From: Achatina immaculata
Taxonomy: Eukaryota; Mollusca; Gastropoda; Stylommatophora; Achatinidae
Reading direction: 5' to 3'
NCBI GenBank assembly: GCA_009760885.1
Contig: CM019721.1
Location: 20,577,639 to 20,641,638 of the forward strand
Length of the DNA: 64,000 nt
The notes under the pieces were generated by a model. That model was given only the letters and a program-made list of their open reading frames with translations, did not search any database and had not been told where the DNA came from. Shown here piece after piece: positions 12,535-22,902 of the stretch. Each line of letters opens with the position of its first letter. The first letter of the stretch is position 1. The position numbers were made by a program, and so were the translations under genes.

Positions 12535-12801
12535 AAAGGTAAGGTAACGTAAAGGTAATCCTGTCATACCTTAGAGGCACATAGGGATATGGTGTTAGTG
12601 CCCATGTTTTCCTTGACCTGTCAGCACACTAGAGGGTGATATGGTCAGTATCACACCTGGCTGCCTTTCCTTCCCCAACTCCAGAAGAAGTCAGGTACTC
12701 ATTTCTATAGCTGAGTGACTGGGGTGCCTCCAGCCGGATTCGAACCCCCGATCTTCGCCATGAGATATCAGTGCACTAACCACTTCGCCACTAAGACACC
12801 C
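12535..12801 (-). mobile_element. tRNA-derived SINE, copy 1 (minus strand)
   Basis: On the minus strand the element starts near 12801 with a tRNA-like head. A box A-like AGTGGCGAAGTGGTTAGTGC lies at 12773-12792 and a canonical box B GGTTCGAATCC at 12736-12746. A non-tRNA body follows (CACCCCAGTCAC, GACTTCTTCTGGAGTTGGGG, CACCCTCTAGTGTGCTGAC). The end is an ATTACCTTTACGTTACCTTA tail. The same architecture is repeated at 27366-27628, which defines a family. Transcription by RNA polymerase III is inferred from the boxes. Confidence 0.9.
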
Positions 12802-12814
12802 TGATAATAATAGA

Positions 12815-13143
12815 GGGCCTAATATAAGCAAATGCCATCAGTTGAGGGTTTAAAATGATCAGTAGATTGTTTAACATAAGCAAAGACCATCAGTAGAGAG
12901 TTTAACATAAACAAAAACCATAAGTAGAGAGTTTAACCTAAACAAAGACCATCAGCAGAGTTTAACATAAACAAAGATCATCTGTTGAAAGTTTAACATG
13001 AACAAAGAGCATCAGTAGAGAATTTAACATAAACAAAAACCAAGACTAGAGAGTTTAAAATAAACAAAGGCCATAAATAAAGAGTTTAACATAAACAAAG
13101 ACCATCATAGAATAGAGAGTTTAACATAAACAAAGACCATCAT
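12815..13143. repeat. 31-bp minisatellite, about 10 diverged copies
   Basis: The unit contains GAGTTTAACATAAACAAAGA and CCATCAGTA. Copies vary in length and sequence. The 13144-13350 stretch after it is unique with no gene seen. Confidence 0.88.
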
Positions 13144-13350
13144 TACAAGAACGCTTCTAACCAAACAGCACCAGCAAGACCGGTAACTACATGTCAAGGA
13201 ACGTAATTCTGGATAAATAGGAAGCCGAGTCAAAAAGTGTCTGCAAGTCAAGAGACATAACTTCTGAGAATGTATGAAAGAACTTGTTCTGCTCGCTTTC
13301 CTGTTAGTGGAAAGTTGGAATCTGTGCACAGAATACCATAGAAAGGCATG

Positions 13351-13524
13351 ATACATACATACATACATACATACATACATAGATACATACATACATACAT
13401 ACATACATACATACACACATACATACACACATACATACATACATACATAATACATACATACATACATACATACATGCATACATACATACATACATACATA
13501 CATACATACATACATACATACATA
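13351..13524. repeat. (CATA)n microsatellite
   Basis: About 43 tetranucleotides with a few CACA and CATG variants. It gives long repeated frames on both strands, which are artefacts. Confidence 0.98.
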
Positions 13525-13900
13525 GCAACACATTCAACAGAATATGAAAATAACAATGATTATTTATTAGACCGAGTGCAGGCAGACTTGGCTCTAGCCG
13601 GCAGTTCACTGTGCTGTGTTTACCCTGGCAACTTTCTGCCATAAATCACGATTGTCTGTGTGTCTGCTTGTAGTTCATTGATTTACTGTTTGTACACAAA
13701 CGGAAACCAGACATTATTCTCCTGACCAGTAAGATGTGGAATTCTGTTTTCGTGGTCTATGTCCAAGAAGAAGAAGAAGAAGAAGAAGACTTAAATTTCA
13801 AATAACTGGTCTTTAACCGGATTATGTTAAATAAATGGCCTTTATACGGTGACCCGTGTTTGTGAAGTAGCTATGAGTGTAAGTGAGCTTTGTCGAGGCA
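13525..13900. other. Unique sequence with a short (AAG)n run
   Basis: (AAG)n of about 22 bases lies at 13768-13789. No gene is recognised. Confidence 0.6.
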
Positions 13901-13901
13901 G

Positions 13902-14250
13902 CTGGCGCTCTTGGAGGGCGATAGATAAGTTCATGTTACTAACATCAGGTAGGTGGCGCTCTTGGAGGGCGATGGATAAGTTCATGTCACTAACATCAGG
14001 TGAGTGGGGCTCTTGGAGAGCGATGGATAAGCTCATGTCACTAACATCAGGTAGGTGGCGCTCTTGGAGGGCGATGGATAAGTTCATGTCCCTAACATCA
14101 GGTAGGTGGCGCTCTTGGAGGGCGATGGATAAGTTCATGTCCCTAACATCAGGTAGGTGGCGCTCTTGGAGGGCGATGGATAAGTTCATGTCCCTAACAT
14201 CAGGTAGGTGGCGCTCTTGGAGGGCGATGGATAAGTTCATGTCACTTAAT
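13902..14250. repeat. 51-bp minisatellite, about 7 copies
   Basis: The unit contains CTCTTGGAGGGCGATGGATA and CATGTCNCTAACATCAGGTA. The 51-bp (17-codon) length keeps frames open on both strands, including a 17-residue periodic peptide. No known domain matches. Confidence 0.95.
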
Positions 14251-14343
14251 AGAGACGAACATCCCCACGCTTGGCACAGAGTGAAAATTAACCAACTATA
14301 ATTGAACTACCATCTTCAGCATGTTACGCACATATAAAAGAAC

Positions 14344-14374
14344 ATATATATATACTTATATATATATATATACA
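14344..14374. repeat. (TA)n-rich microsatellite
   Basis: The tract reads ATATATATACTTATATATAT. It marks the point where the adjacent mariner fragment ends. Confidence 0.85.
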
Positions 14375-14375
14375 T

Positions 14376-14873
14376 TGAAACGCTCCAACAATTCAGAAGA
14401 AATTGCTTTTCTTTGCAATCGATGGTCATTTGTGAGGCTTCGAGGAACTCATCTTGCGCACGCCTTAAAAAATCCGAGAGTTTTTATAACTCCATTTGTA
14501 TTGCTATTGCTGACTGACAGCTTTAACGCCAATTGTTGAGTAGTGATATATGCCTATCAGTAAGAATAATGGCCTCAGCGCATTTTAACATTTCTGCCTC
14601 GGTGGCTGTGACAGGACGTCCACAGCGCGGCCGATCATGCAACTCCTTATCTCCACTTATTGATTCTTTGGTTCTCTGAGCCCAGCGACTGACTGTACTC
14701 CTGTCGACTGCAAAACTTCCATACACATCACATAGACGCTTGTGAATGTTCACAACAGTTTCCTTCTCTGCAACGAGAAATTCTATCACAATTCGTTGCT
14801 TATACCGCCAGTTGCTAACGCGCTCCACTTCAACGGTTAGAGCAGCCATATTCTTTGGCCGGTTGCAGTGCAA
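14376..14873 (-). pseudogene. Mariner-1: N-terminal part of a mariner-family transposase, broken
   Basis: The minus strand encodes the helix-turn-helix DNA-binding half of a mariner transposase. The likely start is MAALTVE at 14849. WRYKQRIVIEFLVAEKE and a second helix-turn-helix around DRSTVSRWA follow, then a GRPVTA linker. An open frame runs to 14523. After a frameshift at about 14540 the protein continues as QQLALKLSVSN and IKTLGFFKACAR. An in-frame TGA, probably an old tryptophan codon, follows, then VPRSLTNDHR. Homology stops at the (TA)n tract near 14375, so the catalytic DDD half is missing. It cannot encode an active enzyme. The family call is secure from these motifs. Confidence 0.88.
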
Positions 14874-15160
14874 TTTAGGTCACACAATCAGCTCATGCCA
14901 TATTTAAATTGTGCAAAATTCCATGCTTCTCTCTTCGATATTAGCTAAAAAAAAACGATGTGATGCATTGCTTTCTGAATGGGCTTCGTATTATCTAAAT
15001 TCGTAAATGGTTTTTGGATATAAGTACACAGCAAAATATTAAAACTATACAGTACAAAACTATAACACGCATTTATAACTTTTCTGTTTATAGCTTCATC
15101 ATCATTTAAAAAAAAGAAAACATAAAGGACAAAGAAATAGGGAATGAAAAGAAAACATAC
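14874..15160. other. Spacer between two mariner copies
   Basis: AT-rich. A terminal inverted repeat for Mariner-1 was looked for and not identified. No gene is seen. Confidence 0.5.
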
Positions 15161-16227
15161 GAGGGGTGATTGATAAGTTCTCGGCAGAAGGTACAAATAC
15201 TTGAAACGCACAATTGATATTAGGTGCATTTATAGCTCAAGTTAGTGGAAGATTAAGCGCCAAGTTTCAAGAATTTAACTGCAAAAAATTTTTTACAGAC
15301 TACTGACGTGATAAGAGGTAGTACAAATTGAGAAAATGGATAAAATTTCTCATCGAGCAGTCATTCGCTACCTCTGCATCAAGGGCTTCTCATCGAAGTA
15401 GATCCATGAGGATATGGTAGAGTCTCTAGAGAAGAGTGCCCCTTCTTACAGAGCAGTGAAGAAATGGGTAGCTCAATTCAAACATGGATTGGAGAGTCTG
15501 GAAGATGATCTCCGTCTAGGACGAGGCAAGAACAGTAACCACTTATTCAACTTGACATGATAATGAAGGATCGACGAGTAACTGAGCTGTACATTGCTAC
15601 TGAGTTGGGCATCTCCCAGGAACGTGTTCATGTCATTATTCACAATGATCTTCAAATGACAAAGGTCTCTGTTCGATGGGTCCCGAAACTTCTTGGAGCT
15701 GATCACAAACGACAGCATCTCAACATATCAAAAGAAAATCTTGGTCATTTTTCTGCAGATCCTGAAACGTTTCTTCAGCAATTTGTGACTATGGATGAGA
15801 CTTGGGTTCATCATTTTCAACCAGAAACCAAAGAACAGTCACAGCAGTGGAAACATCATGGACCCCCACCTCCAAAGAAAGCAACGGTGGTTCTGTCTGC
15901 AGGCAAAGTGATGGCTTCCATCTTTTGGGATTCAGAAGATGTGCTATTGGTAGACTATCTTCAAAAGGGCAGAACGGTCACCGGGACCTATTATGCTAAT
16001 CTTGTGAAGCAACTGCGGGTCAAACTGAATGAAAACCGTCAAGGGAAACTGACGAGACGAGTCATCTTTCATTAAGACAATGCTCCAGTTCACAAGTCGG
16101 CGGTGGCAATGGCTGCCTTTTACAAAGAAGGGATCCGTATGCTCCAGGATCGCTGGACTAAGTGCATAAACTTGCACGGGGACTATGTTGAGAAATAACC
16201 CCCAAAAGTTGTCTACAAATAATCCGT
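15161..16227 (+). mobile_element. Mariner-2: mariner element with an internal deletion
   Basis: It begins at a TA with ACGAGGGGTGATTGATAAGT, typical of a mariner terminal repeat. It carries one transposase gene on the plus strand (next entry). It ends abruptly where LINE-2 sequence starts near 16228. A matching right terminal repeat was not found, so the right end was probably lost when the LINE joined or by deletion. Confidence 0.85.
15336..16198 (+). pseudogene. Mariner-2 transposase pseudogene (D34D family), lacking the third catalytic Asp
   Basis: Translation from the ATG at 15336 gives a mariner N-terminus (HRAVIRYLCIKG, then a TAG at 15396). YRAVKKWVAQFKHG follows. Frameshifts occur near 15540. 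An intact stretch from 15557 to 16075 includes ATELGISQERVHVIIHNDL, RWVPKLL and the first catalytic Asp in VTMDETWVHHF. At 16073 a TAA replaces the residue between HxDN positions; the second Asp follows in DNAPVHKS. After AVAMAA the protein jumps to FYKEGIRMLQDRW and ends HGDYVEK. About 80 residues are missing, including the block with the third Asp (PYSPDLAPSD in the family). The coding capacity is dead, though the two ends of the protein remain. Confidence 0.92.
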
Positions 16228-16557
16228 TGTACCTATCTATCATGCACTATGTAAAAAGATATGGCATTCAGGTTTTTTACCAAAAGAATGGAAAAGAACT
16301 GTATTCATACCACTGCCAAAAAAGTGTAACCTGAAATTATGCACACACTACAGAACTGTTGCCCTGATTAGTCATGCCAGTAAAAGTCTGTTAAAAATCA
16401 TAATGGGGAGACTTCGTAAGAAAATAGAAGAAAGAAATTAATATGGTCCAAGCTGGTTTCAGGCAAGGAAGAGGATAAAGAGATCATATATTCAATATAA
16501 TATTAATAATAGAGAAAAGCAGAGAGTTTAATGTGAATCTATATTTATGTTTTGTAG

Positions 16558-17034
16558 ACTACTCAAAGGCATTTGATTGTGTACAACCCCAGAAACTTTG
16601 GGAAATAATGGGAAAAAATGGGATTTCCAACACGTTTGATACAATTAACATCACTGCTGTATCTAGACCAACAGGCAGCAGTAAGAATAAATGGTGAAAC
16701 AACAACTTGGTTTGACATAAAACAAGGGGTCCGTCAGGGGTGCATATTGTCGCCTTATTTATTTAACTTGTATACTGAAAATATAATCAGGAACGTTAGA
16801 GAAGATGTAGGCAAAAAATATTACGATGCCATAACAATTGGAGATTATGAAATACCAGAGATTAGATATGCTAATGACACAATATTACTTTCCACAACAC
16901 AAAAGGTAATTGAAAAACTAATTATGTCAGTCCGTAAGAATAGTGAAGAGCAAAACATATATCTTAATGCGAAGAAAACTAAATTGATGACAACTGACAA
17001 AACAAACAAGGCAACTGATATATGTATCAATTAG
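16558..17034 (+). pseudogene. LINE-2A reverse transcriptase fragment with a damaged active site
   Basis: Reverse transcriptase motifs appear in order. The A motif is DYSKAFDCV just before 16580, then RLIQLTSLLYL and the B motif GVRQGCILSPYLFNLY. The C motif is RYANDTILLS at 16864-16893, where the family has ADD: the first of the two adjacent aspartates is Asn at 16873-16875. Copy B retains RYADDT. The open part is 16618-17034, about 138 aa. It ends at a TAG at 17032-17034 and resumes as EKLEEVESF before PLE-A cuts in. It is not functional. Confidence 0.9.
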
Positions 17035-17071
17035 GAAAAACTGGAAGAAGTGGAGAGTTTTGAATATCTTG

Positions 17072-18076
17072 TATAAAATAGGAAAAAAGTAGGAGCAGCT
17101 TTATTACTTAACGATTACAAAGTTGTGACGTTTCGGCGTGAGCCTTAATCATACAAAAACATACAGGACGAAGACGTAGAGAGAGGAGATAAAGTATAGA
17201 TTCACAAGAATACTATTAAAAACAATTTTTTAAAAAGAGTACTTAGCTGTAAATTGTAAGATGTGGCTTGTCCGGCGGTGTGTGTCAGGAATGGATCTGG
17301 TAGGACGTGGAGACTGTTTAAATAGAGACCTGTGACATGTGGTCAGTGGGTTGTAACTGGGGGTGGTGGATGGGGAACCGGGGAGGGGAGAGAGAGTAAT
17401 GCAATATTGACCTAGCTAGGAGAAATTGAAACAGGTGATTGGGGAAGAGAGGCTGCAGAGTGATGCTGTGAGGAAGTTTGAAAAGTAAGAAGGGGTGGGG
17501 TTAGTGGAGAGGTACTATAATGATTGAAGAAGATGATGTTTCGTGTAACTAAACAGCGAGTTTAACCCATGTAGTTCCAGCGTCCCATAATTTTGAATGC
17601 AGCGGTTCTCAAGTGCCAGGCGGCTTGTGTCATCTGCGTGACATTGTTTGATGGCTGCTACCAGAAAATCAGATTTGCCTCTGTGGTTGGGGCCATTGAA
17701 ATGATTTGGGACTGGTTTCGAAGCATGCTGAGCGATGTCATACAGATGTTTTTGCATGCGGTCCCCTAATCTGAGGCCAGTCTCACCAATATATGTTATC
17801 CTGCATCTTTTGCAAACGATGACATATATCACATTACAGGACTCGCATAAAAATTTTTTTTAAAAATAGTATTCATGTGAATCTATACTTTATCTCCTCT
17901 CTCTATTTCTTCGTCCTGTATGTTTTTGTGTGATTAAGGCTCACACTGAAACGTCACAACTTTGTACTTGTTAAGTAATAAAGCTGCTCCTACTTTTTTC
18001 CTATTTTATACATTCTGGTATCACAGCTTTACTGCAGTGCTTCGTATATAGTTGTATACTTATACACTAATTATTG
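17072..18076 (-). mobile_element. PLE-A: Penelope-like element inserted in LINE-2A
   Basis: Flanking LINE sequence carries a perfect 13-bp duplication, TTTGAATATCTTG, at 17059-17071 and 18077-18089. The two halves of the LINE read continuously once the insert is ignored. The ends are inverted repeats of about 150 bp: 17072-17225 (AGGAGCAGCTTTATTACTTA) matches the complement of about 17855-18010. Between them the minus strand encodes a GIY-YIG domain. Inverted pseudo-LTRs and a C-terminal GIY-YIG are established features of Penelope-like elements. The RT domain is absent, so this is a 5'-truncated copy. Confidence 0.92.
17515..17832 (-). pseudogene. PLE-A GIY-YIG endonuclease domain (partial protein)
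   Basis: This is an open frame of 105 codons. It holds MIYVIVCKRC and then ITYIGETGLRLGDR, the two beta strands of the GIY-YIG fold plus the following conserved Gly-Leu-Arg. HFNGPNHRGKSDF and LENRCIQNYGTLELHGLN follow, the latter with the family's conserved Glu and Asn. This is the C-terminal nuclease of a Penelope-like polyprotein and would nick target DNA. The motif residues look intact, but the upstream RT is missing, and the frame has no start of its own in the normal protein. The sequence differs clearly from PLE-B and PLE-C, so it is a second lineage. Confidence 0.9.
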
Positions 18077-18676
18077 TTTGAATATCTTGGATCACTACTA
18101 ACTAATAATGGAGATACAATGAGGGAAGTTCAAAGGAGGACGTCTATCGCTCTTCAGAAAGTAAAACAACTAAAGAATCTCTAGAGAGGAACAGACAGAA
18201 CCACAAAAATAAAATTATTAAGGGCATGCATCTTTCCTATCACAACATATCCCTGTAAGACCTGGACACTTAACAAAACAGCTGAGAAACACATAAATGT
18301 ATTTGAATGTAGATGCTACAGAAGAGTTCTCCAAATATCGTGGACACAAAAAAGAACAAATTTATCTATACTACAAGAACTTAATATTGAATACGGTTGG
18401 CAAGTAAAGAGGATTAAAGAGAGAACACTTAAATATTTTGGACACATTAAACGTCATGATAATTTAGAGAAGACCGTATTGGAAGGATACATAATGGGAA
18501 AAAGAAAGAGAGGAAGACCAAGGTGAAGATGGCTGCAAGACGTCGTTGATAATCGGCAAATGTATGCATCAGCAGCAGGGCATCTTGCTCACAACCTAGA
18601 GGCCTACAGGAGAGTGTTAGGGAGGCAAAGTTCCGCAAGAGACATGCAAATGAATGAATGAATGAATGAATGAATA

Positions 18677-19304
18677 TAGGCATTAAATCCTCACGACTCC
18701 ATAGTACTTCTGACTTGTGACCCGTTCGTACATAAGTCCTGTAACTGATGCTCAACTGACAATCCATGAACTCACTCAACAAAAACGCTGAATCAATCAA
18801 TCAACTAAGTGCACCCGACGCCGATCACAAAAACATTTAATTAACGACACATGATGATGATGTTGTCCGACTAATTCATCCTAGTTAAATATTTCATGTC
18901 ATTCCCTCAAAATGGTCACAAGAACAAGAAAATCCAGACGGCTTACATCTCACAAGCAAGATAGCTGCCCCAGGTTGCTAAATAAACTATCACACTATTA
19001 TTATGCAAGAAAAGATTGATCACAGACATTCTACCCAGCGCTGACAATCACTGGTTGTACTGTTGCGTTACCAACTAACAACAATACGCCCTAACACGAC
19101 AACACCCAACTCTAAACTGATCAAAGATTTAATCACCAACCTGACATTTAATCACCAACCTGACATTTAATCGCCAATCTGACATTTCCATTGACTGGAC
19201 CTTTCAGAAAGACATGAGCTGCACGAATGGTCCATGAAGAATTTTCTCGACTAATCAGTAGTATCAGTGGGGGAGGGGGAGGTACGACTAATTTCATTGC
19301 ACTC
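18677..19304. other. Unique sequence, no gene seen
   Basis: It includes three 19-bp copies of a TGACATTTAATCACCAACC unit at about 19125-19190. Nothing else is recognised. Confidence 0.6.
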
Positions 19305-19848
19305 ACAAGGCTTACATGAGTCACATCTCTTTAATCATAGAAGGTTTGCATGAGTCACACCTCTTTAATCATAGAAGGTTTACATGAGTCACATCTCTTT
19401 AATCATAGAAGGTTTGCATGAGTCACACCTCTTTGTCCATAAAAGGTTTACATGATTCACACCTCTTTGTCCATAGAAGGTTTACATGATTCACATCTTT
19501 TTGTCCATAGAAGGTTTGCATGAGTCACACCTCTTTGTCCATAGAAGGTTTACATGATTCACATCTCTTTCACCATAGAAGGCTTACATGAACCACATCT
19601 CTTCCATCATAGGAGGTTTACATGAGTCACATCTCTTTAATCATAGAAGGTTTACATGAGTCACATCTCTTTAATCATAGAATGTTTGCATAATTCACAT
19701 CTCTTTAATCATAGAATGTTTGCATGAGTCACATCTCTTTCATCATAGAAGCTTTACATGAGTCACATCTCTTTAACCATAGAAGGTTTCCATGAGTCAT
19801 ATCTCTTTAACCATAGAAGGTTTGTATGAGTCACTTCTCTTTAACCTA
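19305..19848. repeat. 34-bp minisatellite, about 16 copies
   Basis: The unit contains TTTACATGAGTCACATCTCT and TTAATCATAGAAGG, with a TTGTCCATAGAAGG variant between 19430 and 19550. Confidence 0.95.
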
Positions 19849-19954
19849 CAGATATTAAGAAAATGGACTCAGAGATTCAAATTTAAGTCAAAGAAAATAA
19901 TTGTACTCGTTAATCTAACTTTGATGCCAATAGATTTCTCAGACAGCTGTTACA

Positions 19955-21088
19955 CTTTCTACAAACTGCTGTTATATTCTGTGTAGAAACTGCTGTTATA
20001 TTTTGTGTTGAAACTGCTGTTATATTCTGTGTAGAAACTGTTGTTATAATCTGTGTAGAAACTGCTGCTATATTCTGTGTAGAAACTGCTGTTATATTTT
20101 GTGTAGAAACTGCTGTTATATTTTGTGTAGAAACTGCTGTTATACTCTGTGTAGAAACTGCTGTTATATTCTGTGTAGAAACTGCTGTTATATTCTGTGT
20201 ACAAACTGCTGTTATATTGTGTGTAGAAACTGCTGTTATATTTTGTGTAGAAACTGCTGTTATATTTTGTGTAGAAACTGCTGTTATATTTTGTGTACAA
20301 ACTGCTGCTATATTTTGTGTAGAAACTGCTGTTATATTTTGTGTAGAAACTGCTGTTATATTTTGTGTAGAAACTGCTGTTATATTTTGTGTAGAAACTG
20401 CTGTTATATTCTGTGTACAAACTGCTGCTATATTTTGTGTAGAAACTGCTGTTATATTTTGTGTAGAAACTGCTGTTATATTTTGTGTAGAAACTGCTGT
20501 TATATTTTGTGTAGAAACTGCTGTTATATTCTGTGTAGAAACTGCTGTTATATTCTGTGTACAAACTGCTGTTATATTTTGTGTAGAAACTGCTGTTATA
20601 TTTTGTGTAGAAACTGCTGTTATATTTTGTGTACAAACTGCTGCTATATTTTGTGTAGAAACTGCTGTTATATTTTGTGTAGAAACTGCTGTTATATTTT
20701 GTGTAGAAACTGCTGCTATATTTTGTGTAGAAACTACTGTTATATTCTGTGTAGAAACTGCTGTTATATTTTGTGTAGAAACTGCTGTTATATTCTGTGT
20801 ACAAACTGCTGTTATATTTTGTGTAGAAACTGCTGTTATATTTTGTGTAGAAACTACTGTTATATTCTGTGTACAAACTGCTGTAATATTTTGTGTAGAA
20901 ACTGCTGTTATATTTTGTGTAGAAACTGCTGTTATATTTTGTGTTGAAACTACTGTTATATTCTGTGTACAAACTGCTGTTATATTTTGTGTTGAAACTG
21001 CTGTTATATTCTGTGTAGAAACTGTTTTTATATTTTGTGTAGAAACTGCTGTTATATTTTGTATAGAAACTGCTGTTATATTTTGTGT
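19955..21088. repeat. 24-bp minisatellite, left part, about 47 copies
   Basis: The unit contains TGTGTAGAAACTGCTGTTAT and ends ATTT. As it is eight codons long, four frames stay open for hundreds of codons (for example an eight-residue TQNITAVS period on the minus strand). Variant units with GTACAAACTGCT recur at intervals of several units, suggesting duplication of multi-unit blocks. Coding is rejected: both strands and several frames are open together. Confidence 0.97.
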
Positions 21089-21258
21089 CATTCATTCATT
21101 CATTTGTTTGCATGTCCCTTGCGGAATTTTGCCTCCCAAACAGCACACCTGTAGGCCTCTCGGTTGTGAGCAAGATAGCCTGCTGCTGTTGCATCCATTT
21201 GCAGATCGTCAACGATGTTTTGCAACCATCTTCGTTTTGGTCTACCTCTTTTTCTTTT

Positions 21259-22160
21259 TCACATTGTGTATCTTTCTAATATGGTCTTATCTAAATTATC
21301 ATGACGTTTAATGTGTCCAAAATATTTCAGTTTTCTCTCTTTAATCCTCTTTACTAGCCAGCCTTCCTCAATATTAAGCTCTTGTAGTATAATTATATTT
21401 GTTTTTTGTGTGTCCACGATACTTGGAGAACTCTTCTGTAGCATTTTCATTCAAAGGCATTTATGTGTTTCTCAGCTGTTTTGTTAAGTGTCCAGGTCTC
21501 ACAGGCATATGTTGCAATGGGAAAAATGCATGCCCTTTAAAATCTTATTTTTGTAGTTCTGTCTGCTCCTCTCCACAGATTATTTTTTTGTTTTACTTTC
21601 TGAAGAGCGATAGATATCCTACTTTTAATTTCCCTCATTGCATCTCCATTATTAGTTAGTAGTGATCCAAGATATTCCAAACTCTCCACTTCTTCCAATT
21701 TTTCCTCATTTATATATATTTCAGCTGCCTTGTTTGTTTTGTCAATTGTCATCAATTTAGTTTTCTTTGCATTAAGATAGAGGTTCTGCTCTTCGCTGTT
21801 CTTACGGACTGACATAATTAGTTTTTCCATTCCTTTTTTGTGTTGTGGACACTGTGTCATCAGCATATCTAATCTCTGGTATTTGATAACCTCCAATTGT
21901 TATGGCATCGTAATATTCTTTGTCTACATCTTCTCTAACACTCCTCATTATATTTTCAGTATACAAGTTAAACAAGTAGGGTGACAATATGCACCCCTGA
22001 CGGACCCCTTGTTTTATGTCAAACCAAGTTGTTGTTTCATCATTTATTCTTACTGCTGCTTGTTGGTCTAGATACAGCAGTGATGTTAATTGTATCAAAT
22101 GTGTTGGAAATCCCATTTTTCCATTATTTCCCAAAGTTTCTGGTGTTGTACACAATCAAA
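21259..22160 (-). pseudogene. LINE-2B reverse transcriptase C-terminal half, frameshifted
   Basis: The minus strand gives an RT core at 21802-22155 with LIQLTSLLYLDQQAAV, GVRQGCILSPYLFNLY and RYADDT. The C motif is intact here but is followed by a small deletion before STTQK. A second frame (21537-21896) continues with KLIMSVRKNSEEQN and SLEYLGSLLTNNGDAM, and a third (21259-21450) with QELNIEEGWLVKRIKERK and GHIKRHDN. The pieces overlap and are in different frames. It is the same protein as LINE-2A. Confidence 0.9.
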
Positions 22161-22902
22161 TGCCTTTGAGTAGTAGTAAAGGATAAATATAGATTCACAT
22201 TAAACTCTCTGCATTTCTCTATTATTAATCTTATATTGAATATATGATCTCTTGATCCTCTTCCTTGCCTGAAACCAGCTTGGACCATATTGACCTATTC
22301 TTCTGTTTTCTTACGAAGTCTACCCATAATGATTTTTAACAGAATTTTACTGGCATGACTAATCAGGGCAACAGTTCTGTAGTTTGTGCATAATTTCAAG
22401 TTACACTTTTTTGGCAGTGGTATGAATACAGTTCTTCTCCATTCTTTTGGCCAAATACCTGAATGCCATATCTTTTTACATAGTGCATGATAGATTGTTG
22501 CACATTCTTTTCCTCCTGCTTTAATAAATTCAGCTGTTATCTCATCACATCCTGGTGATTTACCATTTTAAAGATTTTTATTGCCTAAAAAACTTCTTCT
22601 ATTGTCGGTTCGGGTTCTTTCTCCTCCAATAATAATTCACACTGTTGATTTCTGCTTTCACATTCAGTTGTTTCATACATTCCTTTGCAATATTCCTTCC
22701 TTCTTCCTAGAATTTCCTCTGTCTCTGTCAAGGTATTCCCCATCTCATCACAAATTACATTTAGCTTAGGTGTGATATTTCTCGTCAATGTCTTCATTTC
22801 TTTAAACTTTTCACCATTTCTTCCACACTTCTGATGTTCTTCTGTTCTTTCACAACAATCTTGTATGTATTGCTTTTTTTATTTTCTTATGTTTCTTCGT
22901 AC

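Larger units (their letters stand above)
16228..18676 (+). mobile_element. LINE-2 family copy A, 5'-truncated and split by PLE-A
   Basis: It starts at CTATCATGCACTATGTAAAA, which matches the reverse complement of the minus-strand copy B near 22480-22490. It runs through the RT domain to about 17071 and resumes at 18077 after the PLE insertion. It then continues through FECRCYRRVLQ, KRTNLSILQELNIEYGW and GHIKRHDN to a 3' end with (AATG)n at 18647-18676. Copy B ends with the same tail, so the boundary is real. Multiple stops and frameshifts are present. Confidence 0.9.

Noticed and set aside
12736..12801. tRNA gene (SINE copy 1 head)
   Set aside because: Box A and B are present, but stem pairing is poor and the sequence continues into a repeated non-tRNA body, so it is a SINE.
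14874..15160. Left terminal repeat of Mariner-1
   Set aside because: I looked for a mariner-type CGAGGG end in the spacer. The only one (15161) belongs to Mariner-2 by orientation and by the protein that follows.
15557..16075. Transposase frame as a domesticated SETMAR-like host gene
   Set aside because: It lacks a fused SET domain and carries stops, frameshifts and a deletion of the catalytic block; it is a decayed mariner.
19910..21311. Open frames of up to 393 codons on both strands over the 24-bp array
   Set aside because: The unit is exactly eight codons and lacks stops in several frames. Both strands are open together and the peptide is a pure repeat with no domain.
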